Assembly (NCBI GenBank): GCA_020912385.1
Contig: CP087208.1
Location: 2,170,001-2,234,000, forward strand
DNA from: Neofusicoccum parvum
Taxonomy: Eukaryota; Ascomycota; Dothideomycetes; Botryosphaeriales; Botryosphaeriaceae
Length of the DNA: 64,000 bases
Direction: 5' to 3'
Part shown: in pieces, positions 45,254-55,149 of the stretch
How the letters are laid out: every line of letters starts with the position of its first letter
Numbering within the stretch: the first letter of the stretch is position 1
Notes under the pieces: generated by a model
Told to the model about the DNA's origin: nothing
The model's database searches: none
Seen by the model: the letters and a program-made list of their open reading frames with translations, nothing else
Program-made: the position numbers and the translations under genes

Positions 45254-45654
45254 TCATAGTGGGCAGGTAGTCCAGCCGTGAGCTCTTGGGGTGAAACCTC
45301 GACGATATTCGGAAGAATATGCAGATTGTCTAGTAGAATCTCTGGATGGCACTGGAGGAGAGCTTTCAGATGCATGTGCAGATGACCAGGCCGATGGATT
45401 GCTAGATGGTGCAGGGCGAGGATTCGTAGGAGCATATGTAGCTGGCCTGGCTGACACATATTTCGCTGCTGGTGGATTATGGTACCTGAGATGAGTCAAA
45501 ATGGAGCAGCTTGTCTGATTCCTGCGCCGTGCTCCTCGTCAGAGGTGTTTGTGGGGGAAGCAGTTCGCTGTCCGCAGTGGCGGCAGGCCTTCATCCTGGA
45601 AGCTGTGTCGATGGTGTAGAACAGTATTCCCAGGATCCCGGCAACAACGAGCAT
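45254..45654 (-). pseudogene. Possible small membrane-anchored CxxC protein, frame broken
   Basis: From ATG 45654 the minus strand reads a helix (MLVVAGILGILFYTID) followed by ACRHCGQ with one CxxC pair and a polar stretch, ending at TGA 45496 after 52 codons. A second frame then runs to 45254 with a Ser/Pro/Tyr-rich peptide (RYHNPPAAKYVSARPATYAP at its start) of similar coding look. A TACTAAT branch site and a YAG acceptor just upstream (about 45,665-45,695) suggest that the helix begins an internal exon, but I find no clean donor and no intron linking the two frames. It may be a small intact 52-residue protein, a gene with an undetected intron, or a decaying gene beside the DUF3433 remnant. 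Confidence 0.28.
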
Positions 45655-45867
45655 GGCAAACAGGCTGGTAGTTGTGAGAAGAGTTTATGATTAGTACGCC
45701 GATGAGATGTTGTCTGAATCAAGGTGAGACTGCGCCGGCGCGAAGGCTGCGGCGCGAGCTCGGGGCACGGGCCACATCAAGCTCCACAGGCGCGCGCGCA
45801 TCATCTGCCGCTCCCTTCGCCTCCCACCTCAGCTCCAGTCCGCTGCGCCAACACCACTCCGCGCACC

Positions 45868-47675
45868 ATGGCTGCCGCGCTCCCGCCCCAGCCCCAGGCG
45901 GCCCCGCCGCTGCTGGTCGTCGCAAAGGCTGTGCTCACCGCGGCTCTCATGCGCGCCGACCCCACGTCTGTCGCAAAGGACGACATCGACGCCTTCCATC
46001 GCCTGCTCGACGCAGCCGTGCAGCACTGCTCGCCTGCGCATTTCCAGGTTTGATCTCAATCCAAGAAACCGGATGGAGCGCGCCAACTAAAGCCAACAAT
46101 CTGCCGCAGAACTGCAAGGAATGGCTGCTACAGGTCGCTTTGCGCTCCACCAAGCGCGTTGATGCTCTGGGAAAGTACCTGGTCAAGCTGGCCCAGACAA
46201 TCGCAGAAGAGCAGCCTCCGCCCCACAAGGTCTCCAGGAACACAGCGCCCTCGAACAGGCGGAGGCTGCTGCACCTCCTGTACCTGCTCAATGATATTGT
46301 GCATCACCAAAGAACCCACGACGCTCCCGTCGCCGAGCTGACAAAGACCCTCGAGCCGCACCTGGAGCTTCTGTTCACCACTGCTCTCTCCCTCCAGACG
46401 CCCGCCAGGCCCAAGCTGCGCCAACGCGTCGCAAAGCTCACTGAGCTGTACGAGGACAGCAAGTTGTACAGCGAAGGCTATCGGAAGCGCGTGCGCAAGG
46501 CTCTGCAGGAAGCATCCGTTCCGTCTGCCGCCAATCCAGAGCCAGCCTCGTCAACCTCAAAGGATGCCGTCTGGGCTCTACCTGCATTCCATGGAGACCC
46601 CAATGACCCGTGGTATGACCTGCCCGCCGGCGCACTTATGCCGCACATGCGCCCGAACGACCCAAGACCCGTCGACCCTTACAACATTAAGCCGGTGGAT
46701 CTGAGGAATAAGACGGTCGATAATGGCTTGATCAACGCGGTCAAGGATCTCCTAAGCTTCGCCGCCGACTTGGATAACGAGGACGAGGGCATTGTAGCGG
46801 ACATCGACATGATGGGCCAGCCGGTGGTGCAAGACGAGGCCTCGGGAGAACTCACTGTCACCAATGGATACTACGGTTGGTCGGTCGAGTTTTGCGAGAG
46901 GATGAAGAAGAGAAGAAAAGAGGCAAAAGCTAAGGACCGGGGAGGCAGGTCTGGCAGAAGCAGAAGCGTCTCATCCAGAAGTCGGAGTAGGAGTCTCAGC
47001 GATGACCGCGGCAGGAGCAGATCACGGGATAGGAAGAGGCGGTTCAGCCCGTCCCGGAGCAGAAGTCATAGTCGGGATAGGAGCGAGAAGCGTAGGCGGG
47101 ATGGCAGCCGTTCGTACTCACGCCCAAGGACCGGCCTGGGTGGTGGTGGTGGTCGTAGAGGATCGCCCTCGCGCTCCCCCTACCGTTCACGCTCTCGTTC
47201 TGCAGGCCGCAACCGCAACTACCGCCGCTCCCCACCTCCCGTCAATAGGAATGGTCCCAGCCAATCCCCTCCTTTCCCACAGCAGCCCCCTCCTCATCCG
47301 TACTCCACCCCCGGCCAACCATTCCCTCCGCCGCCTCCACCTCAACAATACCCTGGCCAGTTCCCAGGCTTTCCAGGCTTCCCGCCTCCACCTCCTCCCA
47401 ACTACAACGGCTGGCCTCCGCCACCTCCACCACCGCCCATGGGATCCAACGGCGGCTACAACCAATTCCCTAACTTCCCCCCTCATCAGGCGAACATGCC
47501 GCCCATGGGATATCCCATGCCGGGTGTCCCGCCGCCCCTGCCACCAAATTATCCACCTGGTCAGCACTGGCAGCAGCAGCAGTCTTGGGGACCTCCCGGT
47601 CAGCAACAGCATGGTGGTGGACAGCCGTGGCAGCAGCACAACGGGTCTGATCGTGGTCGAGGTAGAAGGTATTAA
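45868..47675 (+). CDS. CHERP-like CID-domain, RS-rich RNA-processing protein
   Basis: Nuclear protein expected to bind the Pol II C-terminal repeat and take part in pre-mRNA processing. Two exons, 45868-46047 and 46110-47675 (62-nt intron), give 581 residues. About 15-165 is a CID domain of paired helices, including CKEWLLQVALRSTKRVDALG, RRRLLHLLYLLNDIVHHQRT and ELLFTTALSLQT. About 215-340 contains DPNDPWYDLPAGALMPHM and a DNGLINAVKDLLSFAADL helix, then GYYGWSVEFCERMKKRRKEA. About 345-435 is an Arg/Ser-dipeptide region like that of splicing factors, and the rest is Pro/Gly/Gln-rich with PPPPPP runs. The order CID, central DPWYDLPAG block, RS, proline tail matches vertebrate CHERP. ATG context GCACCATGG is optimal. 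The upstream in-frame extension to 45687 is ignored. Confidence 0.85.
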
Positions 47676-49097
47676 GAACAGGATTGCTGTATGAAAACGT
47701 CATTGTCAGCGGAATTTAGGAGGAATAGAGGTTGGTTTGGAAAGGCTGATGAGCGGCTGCTCAGCCATGCGCTTTACATTGTTGAAATCGGAGCTTGGGT
47801 TTACACCACGCTCCGTCAGCATGGCGGTACAATGGCGACAGTCCTGGCACAAAAAAAAAGGCTTGAGCACGGTAGGCGCAAAATGGCAATGCAACATTCT
47901 GCAGATGGCGTGGCATTCTGGGTTTCCTTGGCACTGAGCATAATAAAATGGGTGAGTCTACTTGATACAGGTTCAGGGTTTTGCTTCAAAAGGTTTGCAT
48001 TCGGTTCCTCGGCTGTTAAACACATGGAGATTCAGTATAGAAGTAGTGGAATCGAGATGAAATGATTGGCTAAGCTCTATCTGCAAGTCGCGTGGAAACT
48101 GAACATAGTGCCTTTTCATGCTCACTCAACGTATTTAAACAACACTGTCCAAGGTTGATTGAAAACGTAAAGTTAAGTCATGTTCTATAGCACAACAAAT
48201 AACACCCTACGAAGTCAGACGCAATTGATGACTACACGAGCCGCAGTTCTTTCTCTTCGAAGTCCAACGCCAAAGGCCCAAAGCCCCTGCACCCAGGCGC
48301 GAATCAAGAGTTTCTTATTTTCCCACTGGTTCTCCGAGCTAGAGCCATGCCAGGACAGGGGATCGGGCCATTTTGGTGTCTCCCTTCAGTCATGGAAAAC
48401 TGTTATGCCCGTAGTCTCGGGCGCGGATAAGGTACGAACTGTCGCTAGACTTGTCGTAGAAGGGTACGCGAATGCTTTGTTTGACTTTGCGCGCTGGGCT
48501 GAACAGAAGTCCTGTTCACTGTCTGGTACAGCGTGGGTCGTGATTGCGAAATACATCTTAGCCATGTATGCCGATTGTTCTTCCCGATCTGTGTGCAATA
48601 CAAGCGTAGCTCAGAGTTGAAACGACCCACTGCAATAACGCGCACAGGCAGAGAGGCTGAAGTTGGCGACTAGCAGAATTCGTGTGTTCGGCAGTCATCT
48701 AGCTACTTTTTTCGCCGATACGCATGATTCGGAAGCCCCATACGGGGATACTTCGAATCTAGAACCGCATTCCGTCCGTGGTAGAGGTTCCCCTACAAGC
48801 TGTTATTTTATCTTCATCTAAGTTTAAGAAAATGTCAGGATGAGTATTGTTGTAGGCCTGAAGTATGAAAAAAGCATGAAGGCGCTAATCTTCGTACACA
48901 AAAAAAATGCAAGGAAATCCAATCGTGAGAACCATTTTCGGTGCCGGCGCTCAAAAGAATTCGCTTGAACGTAAAGATGCATCCATTCATCTGTCGAAGC
49001 TAACCTGATAGATCTATAAAATTCCACGTAACCATACACCTTGAGAGGAATCCACTCTTCCTGTCGGCTACAACAGTCACTTGTAGAAGACAACCCC
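47676..49097. other. Intergenic region
   Basis: About 1.4 kb of moderate GC. A 146-codon plus-strand frame (48180-48620) has no domain and no start context of note. I see no supported gene. Confidence 0.35.
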
Positions 49098-49414
49098 CTA
49101 AACTAAGAGGATAGAATGAACTACCAGACCCAACTGAGGAAGATCTCCAGTGAGGCTACTGGTTAGTGACGACGAGGCAAAATGCTGTGACTGAGTTAGT
49201 GACGGCTGAGTGATGGCCCCCGGATATCTTTCTTTGAAGTTTCTAACGATGGACTGGTCACGCAGAAGGTGAAACCGAGGTAAATGAATACATACACGAT
49301 GACTTGGCCGGTGTTTCCAGGTTTTTGCCAAAGGACGTCCTTTAGCTCCCGCGGAAGCGGTGTCTCAAAGCGTCGATGGCCCCCACAGACACCGCCACAC
49401 GCCTCCGACTCCAT
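49098..49414 (-). CDS. Candidate small spliced gene, unknown function
   Basis: Two exons, 49414-49296 and 49242-49098, joined across a 53-nt intron with a GTATGT donor and a TTAG acceptor, give 87 residues. The first exon reads RRFETPLPRELKDVLWQKPG then NTGQVIV; the second continues NFKERYPGAITQPSLTQSQH and ends in a Ser/Leu-rich stretch. The composition is protein-like and the splice sites fit, but I do not recognise it and the N-terminal 13 residues are Gly/Cys-rich and doubtful. It may be the 3' part of a longer gene whose first exons (about 49.45-49.6 kb) I cannot resolve. Confidence 0.28.
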
Positions 49415-49729
49415 CCACCAACACCGTTATCATCATCAAGGATCTTGAGCTGCGATATCGAAGGATTCTCGGTGTATCGACATTTGACGAATAGTGAGTG
49501 ACGTTGCCGCGCGCCAGTAAGCACTGAACCGGGTTCCCTACAAGCAATGGGGCTGAGGCGTCAAGCCTTTTACTCCACAATTGATCCTACGCGCTGTTAC
49601 TCACCGGCGCTCGACTCATCCACCAGTGCCAACATATCCAGCAGCGGCGTATAAGTACGTCGCACTTACTGGGTCGAAACTGGCCATGGAAAGCTTTATC
49701 AATTTCTCAACTAGAAGTTGACCGCAACG
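49415..49729. other. Intergenic region
   Basis: Promoter of the secreted beta-propeller gene and upstream side of the small minus-strand candidate. Nothing else is seen. Confidence 0.35.
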
Positions 49730-50698
49730 ATGATATTCTCCAACGTATCCACGTTTTTCCTTGCATTTTTGGCTTCTACTACGGCCACGCCAATCCTCAC
49801 GCGCCGCGATGCAACGATGGCGCAGACCATCTACCAGTTCCCCGACGGCACCTGGGTCGAGAATATCGCGGTGCGCAGCAACGGCAACCTGCTCGTCACC
49901 CTGCTCACCTCGCCAGAGCTGTACGAAATCGACCCGTCCCGCCCTGAATCTTCGTCCGCGCACCTGGTGCACCGCTTTGACGGCAACGTCGGCCTGTTCG
50001 GGATCACCGAGGTCGAGGCCGACGTCTTCGCCGTCGTCGGCGGCAACTTCTCCTCGACCAGCCCGTCCGCCAATACGTCTTCCTTCGCCATCTGGACCGC
50101 CGATTTCTCTAACTGTGCCGGCGAGGAAGACGCCCCGCGAATCTCTCAGGCTGTCGCCGTGCCCGGCACCGCGCTCCTGAATGGCATGACGACGCTGGAG
50201 GACGGCATCGTGCTGGTGGCGGACAGCACGCTGGGTAACGTGCGCCGCGTCGACACGCGCAGCGGCGCTGTCACCATCGTTCTTGCGGATGAAGAGACCA
50301 TGGGGTGGGGAAATGCGAGTGCGCCTGTGGGAATTGATGGCGTGAGGCGTGAGGATGGCTATTTGTATTACACGAACTTGATCAAGGGGCTGTTCTGCCG
50401 CGTGCGCATTAACGAGGCGTCTGGTGAGGCGGCCGGGCCATTCGAGGTGGTCGCGGATGGTCTGGCGGAGGCGGATGATTTTGCGGTTAGGGACGGGATT
50501 GCGTATGTGATGGAGGGGGCTGTGGAGGGAGTGGTGCGTGTGGGGCGGGATGGGGAGAAAGAGGTCCTTGTGGATGGTTTCGGTGATCCGGCCGGGGTGG
50601 GATCGACGTCGGCGCAGTTTGGGAGGGGTGAGGACAAGGGTATTTTGTATGTGGTAACAGGCGGTGGGAAGGTGGCAGCCGTAGATATTGGGAGATGA
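49730..50698 (+). CDS. Secreted SMP-30/gluconolactonase-like beta-propeller protein
   Basis: Single exon, 322 residues. Residues 1-20 form a signal peptide (MIFSNVSTFFLAFLASTTAT), followed by LTRR, a possible dibasic processing site. The rest is a repeating beta-strand pattern typical of a six-bladed propeller: WVENIAVRSNGNLLVTLLTS, ELYEIDP, GLFGITEVEADVFAVVGGN, LLNGMTTLEDGIVLVADSTL with GNVRRVD, then PVGIDGVRREDGYLYYTN, ADDFAVRDGIAYVMEGA and ILYVVTGGGKVAAVD. The LADSTLGNVRRVD and GxNG/GIDG elements resemble the metal-site strands of SMP-30-like lactonases, though the exact metal ligands cannot be fixed by eye. NxS/T sites fit secretion. The substrate is unknown. Confidence 0.75.
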   Translation: MIFSNVSTFFLAFLASTTATPILTRRDATMAQTIYQFPDGTWVENIAVRSNGNLLVTLLTSPELYEIDPSRPESSSAHLVHRFDGNVGLFGITEVEADVFAVVGGNFSSTSPSANTSSFAIWTADFSNCAGEEDAPRISQAVAVPGTALLNGMTTLEDGIVLVADSTLGNVRRVDTRSGAVTIVLADEETMGWGNASAPVGIDGVRREDGYLYYTNLIKGLFCRVRINEASGEAAGPFEVVADGLAEADDFAVRDGIAYVMEGAVEGVVRVGRDGEKEVLVDGFGDPAGVGSTSAQFGRGEDKGILYVVTGGGKVAAVDIGR

Positions 50699-51169
50699 CA
50701 GACAACGTTGCGGGAGGAATGGTACGGAGCGACGAAGAGGTTAAGACTACCGAGGCTTGTAGGCTTGCGGCGAGTGAGTTTAGTGAGAGAATGAGACATG
50801 ACGTTAAGAAAGAGGTGCAACGACAACTTAAGGGACATAGAAGCATTCGTCCGGACGCAAAGACCAATGTGCCAAAGCTCCTACACAGCGGCTCTTCTCG
50901 AGAGTGATTCGCGGTTGCAGGCGGCGGCGGCGGCGGCAGACCTTTATAGACAAGCGCTCGAGGTGTAGGCATAGAGATGGTCCATGGAGTTGCGCGCCGG
51001 AGAGAATGAGGGCCAGTGCCAAGACCACTTTACGCGGTTGAGCGCGTCGCGTGCTGGACGCGTCGCGCTCCCCGCCGCACAGGCCAGCTCCTTTTCGCAC
51101 GTTATGCCTGCGCTTCTTCTGCTGTGCGCCGGCACGTCTCCCGCAACAACACCCAGACACACCACCACA
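50699..51169. other. MCM5 promoter region
   Basis: Spacer between two plus-strand genes. It contains a (GGC)n stretch at about 50,921-50,938 and several CpG-rich motifs near the MCM5 start, including an MCB-like element. Confidence 0.4.
51058..51063 (+). promoter_or_regulatory. MCB-like element upstream of MCM5
   Basis: ACGCGT, the MBF-binding core of G1/S genes in yeasts, lies 107 bp before the MCM5 start codon, with related GCGCGTCGCG just upstream. The base composition makes one chance copy possible. Confidence 0.35.
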
Positions 51170-53431
51170 ATGGACCGCCAAAGCACATACGCCCTCAGCC
51201 TGTTTGGGACCGATCGCGATGAGCAGGACACCAACTCGCACGTCCAGCAGCAGCTGGTCAACTTTGTCCTCGACTTCCACATCGACAACGTCTTCATCTA
51301 CAGGTGCGATCGACACGCCCTTTGCGCAGCCTTCAATGCTGACTTTCTACAGAGATCAAATACGCGAGAATGCGCTGATCAAGCAGTACTACTGCGACAT
51401 CGACATCACGCACTTGATCTCTTACAACGAGGAGTTGGCCCACAAGCTGACCACCGCCCCGGCCGACCTCATCCCCCTCTTTGAGGCCGCCTTGAAGACA
51501 TGTACCCAGCGCATCGTCTACCCCTCGCAAAAGCAGATCCACCTTCCTCAACACCAGCTGCTCCTGCACTCCTCCGCCTCTCAGATCTCTATCCGCGACC
51601 TCAACGCCACAAACGTCTCCCATCTCGTCAGAATACCTGGCATTGTCATCGGCGCATCCACCCTCACATCGAAAGCTACTACACTCCACATACAATGCCG
51701 CAACTGCCAGCACTCGGAAGTCCTTCCCGTGACCAGCGGCTTCGCAGGCATTTCGCTACCGCGGACCTGCGGCAGAGTCCCGACCGAGGGCGACAACAAT
51801 GTGGACAAATGCCCGCTGGACCCGTACTTTGTCGTGCACGAGAAGTGCCAGTTCATCGACCAACAGGTCCTGAAGCTGCAGGAGGCCCCAGACCAAGTGC
51901 CGGTTGGAGAGTTGCCCCGCCACATTCTGATCTCTGCCGATCGCTACCTGTGCAACCGAGTCGTCCCTGGCTCGCGATGCACTGTGATGGGCGTTTTCTC
52001 CATCTACCAGAGTAAGGGTGCGAAAGGTGGTAGCGGCGCGGTCGCAATCCGTAACCCCTACCTTCGCGCTGTGGGCATCCACTCGGACGTGGATCACACT
52101 ATGAAGGGCAACGCCACCTTTACCGAGGAGGAGGAGCAGGAGTTCCTGGAGATGAGCAGAAGACCCGATATCTACGAGCTTCTCGCTGGCTGCATTGCCC
52201 CCTCGATTTACGGGAACGTGGATATCAAGAAAGCAATCGCTTGTCTCCTGTTTGGTGGTTCGAAGAAGATTCTTCCAGACGGCATGAAGCTGAGAGGAGA
52301 CATCAACGTTCTTCTTCTTGGTGATCCTGGTACTGCCAAATCGCAGCTCCTGAAGTTCGTCGAGAAGGTTGCTCCGATCGCCATCTACACCTCCGGCAAG
52401 GGTTCTTCCGCAGCTGGTCTGACTGCATCGGTGCAGCGTGATCACAACACGCGCGAATTCTACCTGGAGGGTGGTGCAATGGTCCTTGCGGATGGTGGTG
52501 TTGTCTGTATCGACGAGTTTGACAAGATGCGCGACGAGGACCGTGTGGCGATTCACGAAGCCATGGAACAGCAGACGATTTCCATTGCCAAGGCAGGCAT
52601 CACCACCATCCTGAACGCTAGGACTTCAGTCCTTGCAGCTGCCAACCCAATCTTTGGGCGTTACGATGATCTGAAGACACCCGGCGAGAACATTGACTTC
52701 CAGACCACTATCCTGTCTCGTTTCGACATGATCTTCATCGTCCGGGACGAGCACGAGCGCGGTCGTGATGAGAGGATAGCCAAGCACGTTATGGGAATCC
52801 ACATGGGTGGGCGCGGTGTAGAGGAGCAGGTGCAGGCCGAGATTCCTGTGGAGAAGATGAAGCGCTACATCAGCTACTGCAAGCAGTAAGTGTAGCTGAT
52901 TTACATTTCTTTACACCAAATGCTGACAAAATCTTCAGGAAATGCGCTCCTCGCCTTTCCGCCGAGGCTGCTGAGAAGCTGTCTTCGCACTTCGTCAGCA
53001 TCCGCCGTCAAGTTCACGCTGCTGAAATGACGGCCAATGCTCGCTCCTCTATCCCCATCACTGTCCGTCAGCTCGAGGCCATTGTCCGTATCACAGAGTC
53101 TTTGGCCAAGATGACTCTCTCGCCAATTGCTACAGAGGCACATGTCGACGAGGCAATTCGTCTCTTCTTGGCCAGTACCATGGATGCCGTGACGCAAGGT
53201 GAGGGCCAGGGTAGTCGCGAGCTCATGGAGGAGGTCAACAAGGTTGAGGAAGAGCTCCGTAGACGTCTTCCCATTGGCTGGACCACCAGTTTGGCAACGC
53301 TCAAGAGAGAATTTGTGGATGCCAAGGGGTACAGCGAGCAGGCTCTGAACAGGGCGCTGGTTGTCATGCAACGAAGAGAGACGGTGCAGATCCGGCATGG
53401 TGGGGCGCAGGTCCACAGAAGTGGTGTTTGA
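51170..53431 (+). CDS. MCM5: DNA replication licensing factor Mcm5
   Basis: Subunit of the MCM2-7 replicative helicase in the nucleus. Three exons, 51170-51303, 51353-52885 and 52939-53431 (introns of 49 and 53 nt), give 719 residues, the normal size. The N-terminal [15 protein letters not shown] start is typical. A zinc-binding region lies at about 159-190 (CRNCQHSE, then CGR, then KCPLDPY). The AAA+ motor has the Mcm Walker A variant [12 protein letters not shown] (about 368), Walker B CIDEFDKM (about 430) and the arginine finger SRFDM (about 500), with ASVQRD and [15 protein letters not shown] between. The C-terminal helical domain is complete ([20 protein letters not shown]). The first intron interrupts [10 protein letters not shown] and the second YCKQ/KCAPRLS; both joins restore the conserved reading. 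No anomaly is seen. Confidence 0.97.
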
Positions 53432-55149
53432 TGATGACGCGGTCCATCTCGTCGGTTCTGTTACGCGGTTGTCACTTTTTCAGCACGGGCTAGGGCGTTC
53501 TGCGATGAGTTTTTGGGCAACAGGGTTGGCCAGGGCATGGTGACGGCTCGGTTGAGAATACCACGTTTGTTTGATAGACGATAGCTTCATGTTCGAGCGC
53601 CGAGTGCGCACATATAAAAATTTTCACGGACACGTCAATGGATACGTAGGATCCGACAATGCAGGTGCCGAGGGATAAGCTTCGATCAGCGTCGGTACTT
53701 CACGCATGTATACCCACCCTCCTATCCGTGCGCTCTTGAGCCTCAATGCCATGTGTACAGAAGGGCCCGCATCCCTGCCGGGGATACCGTAATCACCGCA
53801 ACCCGCGAGCTTGGCTGACAGACGTGCTCGAGTCGTGCGCAGCCTATAAGAGGGCGGCTATTCCGGGGGCCGAGGGGCCTGATTGGCGCCTAGTTGCTGA
53901 AGTTTGTGTTGAGTGTTGAACTGGCACAGCAGTCACCGCCTTCCCACCGTCTTCCAGACAGAGGGCGATTCGTGTTGGGTGGGCCGGCACGCTGCATGAA
54001 AGGTGATGGGAGTTGAAGAGATTTTGTATGGGAGGACTCGTCCGCGCAGGGAGGCCCCGTGCAGCGGGCTGCAGAACGGGCGTTGGGCGCGATGCGCGTT
54101 GGGAGGCGCCTGGGCGGCAAGCAGGGACAGGCGCGTGAGCGCGACGAGCTTCGGTCCGAGCTGCCCATGGGCGCGCTGCCCCGCATTTCTGGGCCAGGAC
54201 GCGATGGTGGAGATGGAGCGCTCCCACGGGCCGGGCGGACGCTGGATCTGCACATCGATTGCGAGGAGGCCCGCCGCATCATGTCACCGGGCTTGCGGCG
54301 CGGCCCCGTCCTGGCCTGCACTGGCGGTGATGAAGGCGGAACACGCGCTCGCTCCGCCCGTCTGGAGGGCGTCTCCAGTAGAGTTCAAGGCACCCAGGCC
54401 GCCAAGCGCGTGAGCGTCCGCCGCGGCGGCGCGGAGGCCAGAGCCGCACCGGGCGCAGGGCGGTGGGAGCTTGACGCCAGGCCGGGGCAACAGCTCAGAA
54501 AGCTGGCGAGCTCCACCTTTGGCTGCCACGACACAGCGAACGCGGTGAGTGGCGGCGGCGCGCGCGCGCAACGAGAGGGCGTCGGCTTGCGCGCCCGCAG
54601 CTGTGCAGCGCCATGGCGATGGGGCAGCGCGATGCGGCATCATGTAGGGCGGGCGCGGCACAGTGCGCTTGTGACCAGCGCCGCGATCAGGAGAGGCCGT
54701 GCCCGCATTCACGCTGCCGATGCCTCTGACGTTGGTTGCTAGGATCACTGGCGTTTAACTAAGCGATCTCTCCAGCCTCTCCAGACTGCCATCTCCACAC
54801 CTGCAAGTTCCTCGCGCTGCATCTTCGTCAACGGCGTCGCCATTTCCTCTTCCCCTCCCTCCCTCCCTCCGTCGCCCCCAGCCCGCTCTCCCGCTGCCTC
54901 GCAACGCTTGACGAGACACGGCGCAGCCTCAGCCCCAATTCTCCGTCGTCGCACACAGAGACACGAGGTGCTGCACCGGGAGACAGCTCTGTCCGCGCAT
55001 TCCCCGCTCAGACACGCGGCCAGCCCCTCGACTTCCCGATCCATCGGAGCCGCTCTAGTCGCGCTCGATACTCTCAATTGACGCCGCAGCTCGCTCTGCG
55101 CCCTCCAATTCTCCCCTCTGCCCAGAATTGAACTGCCAGCACCAGCACC
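53432..55149. other. Intergenic region with GC-rich block
   Basis: Contains the MCM5 3' flank, then at about 54.0-54.75 kb another GC-rich, multi-frame open block without protein-like content, then the leader of the glycogen synthase gene, which has CT-rich stretches at about 54,850-54,870. Confidence 0.45.

Noticed and set aside
6167..47675. A functional cluster linking the Ctk1-like kinase and the CHERP-like CID protein
   Set aside because: Both act around the Pol II C-terminal repeat, but they are about 36 kb apart with unrelated genes between and no shared promoter, so proximity is probably chance.
48180..48620. 146-codon plus-strand frame
   Set aside because: Some helical character, but no domain, no start context and no splice-linked partner.
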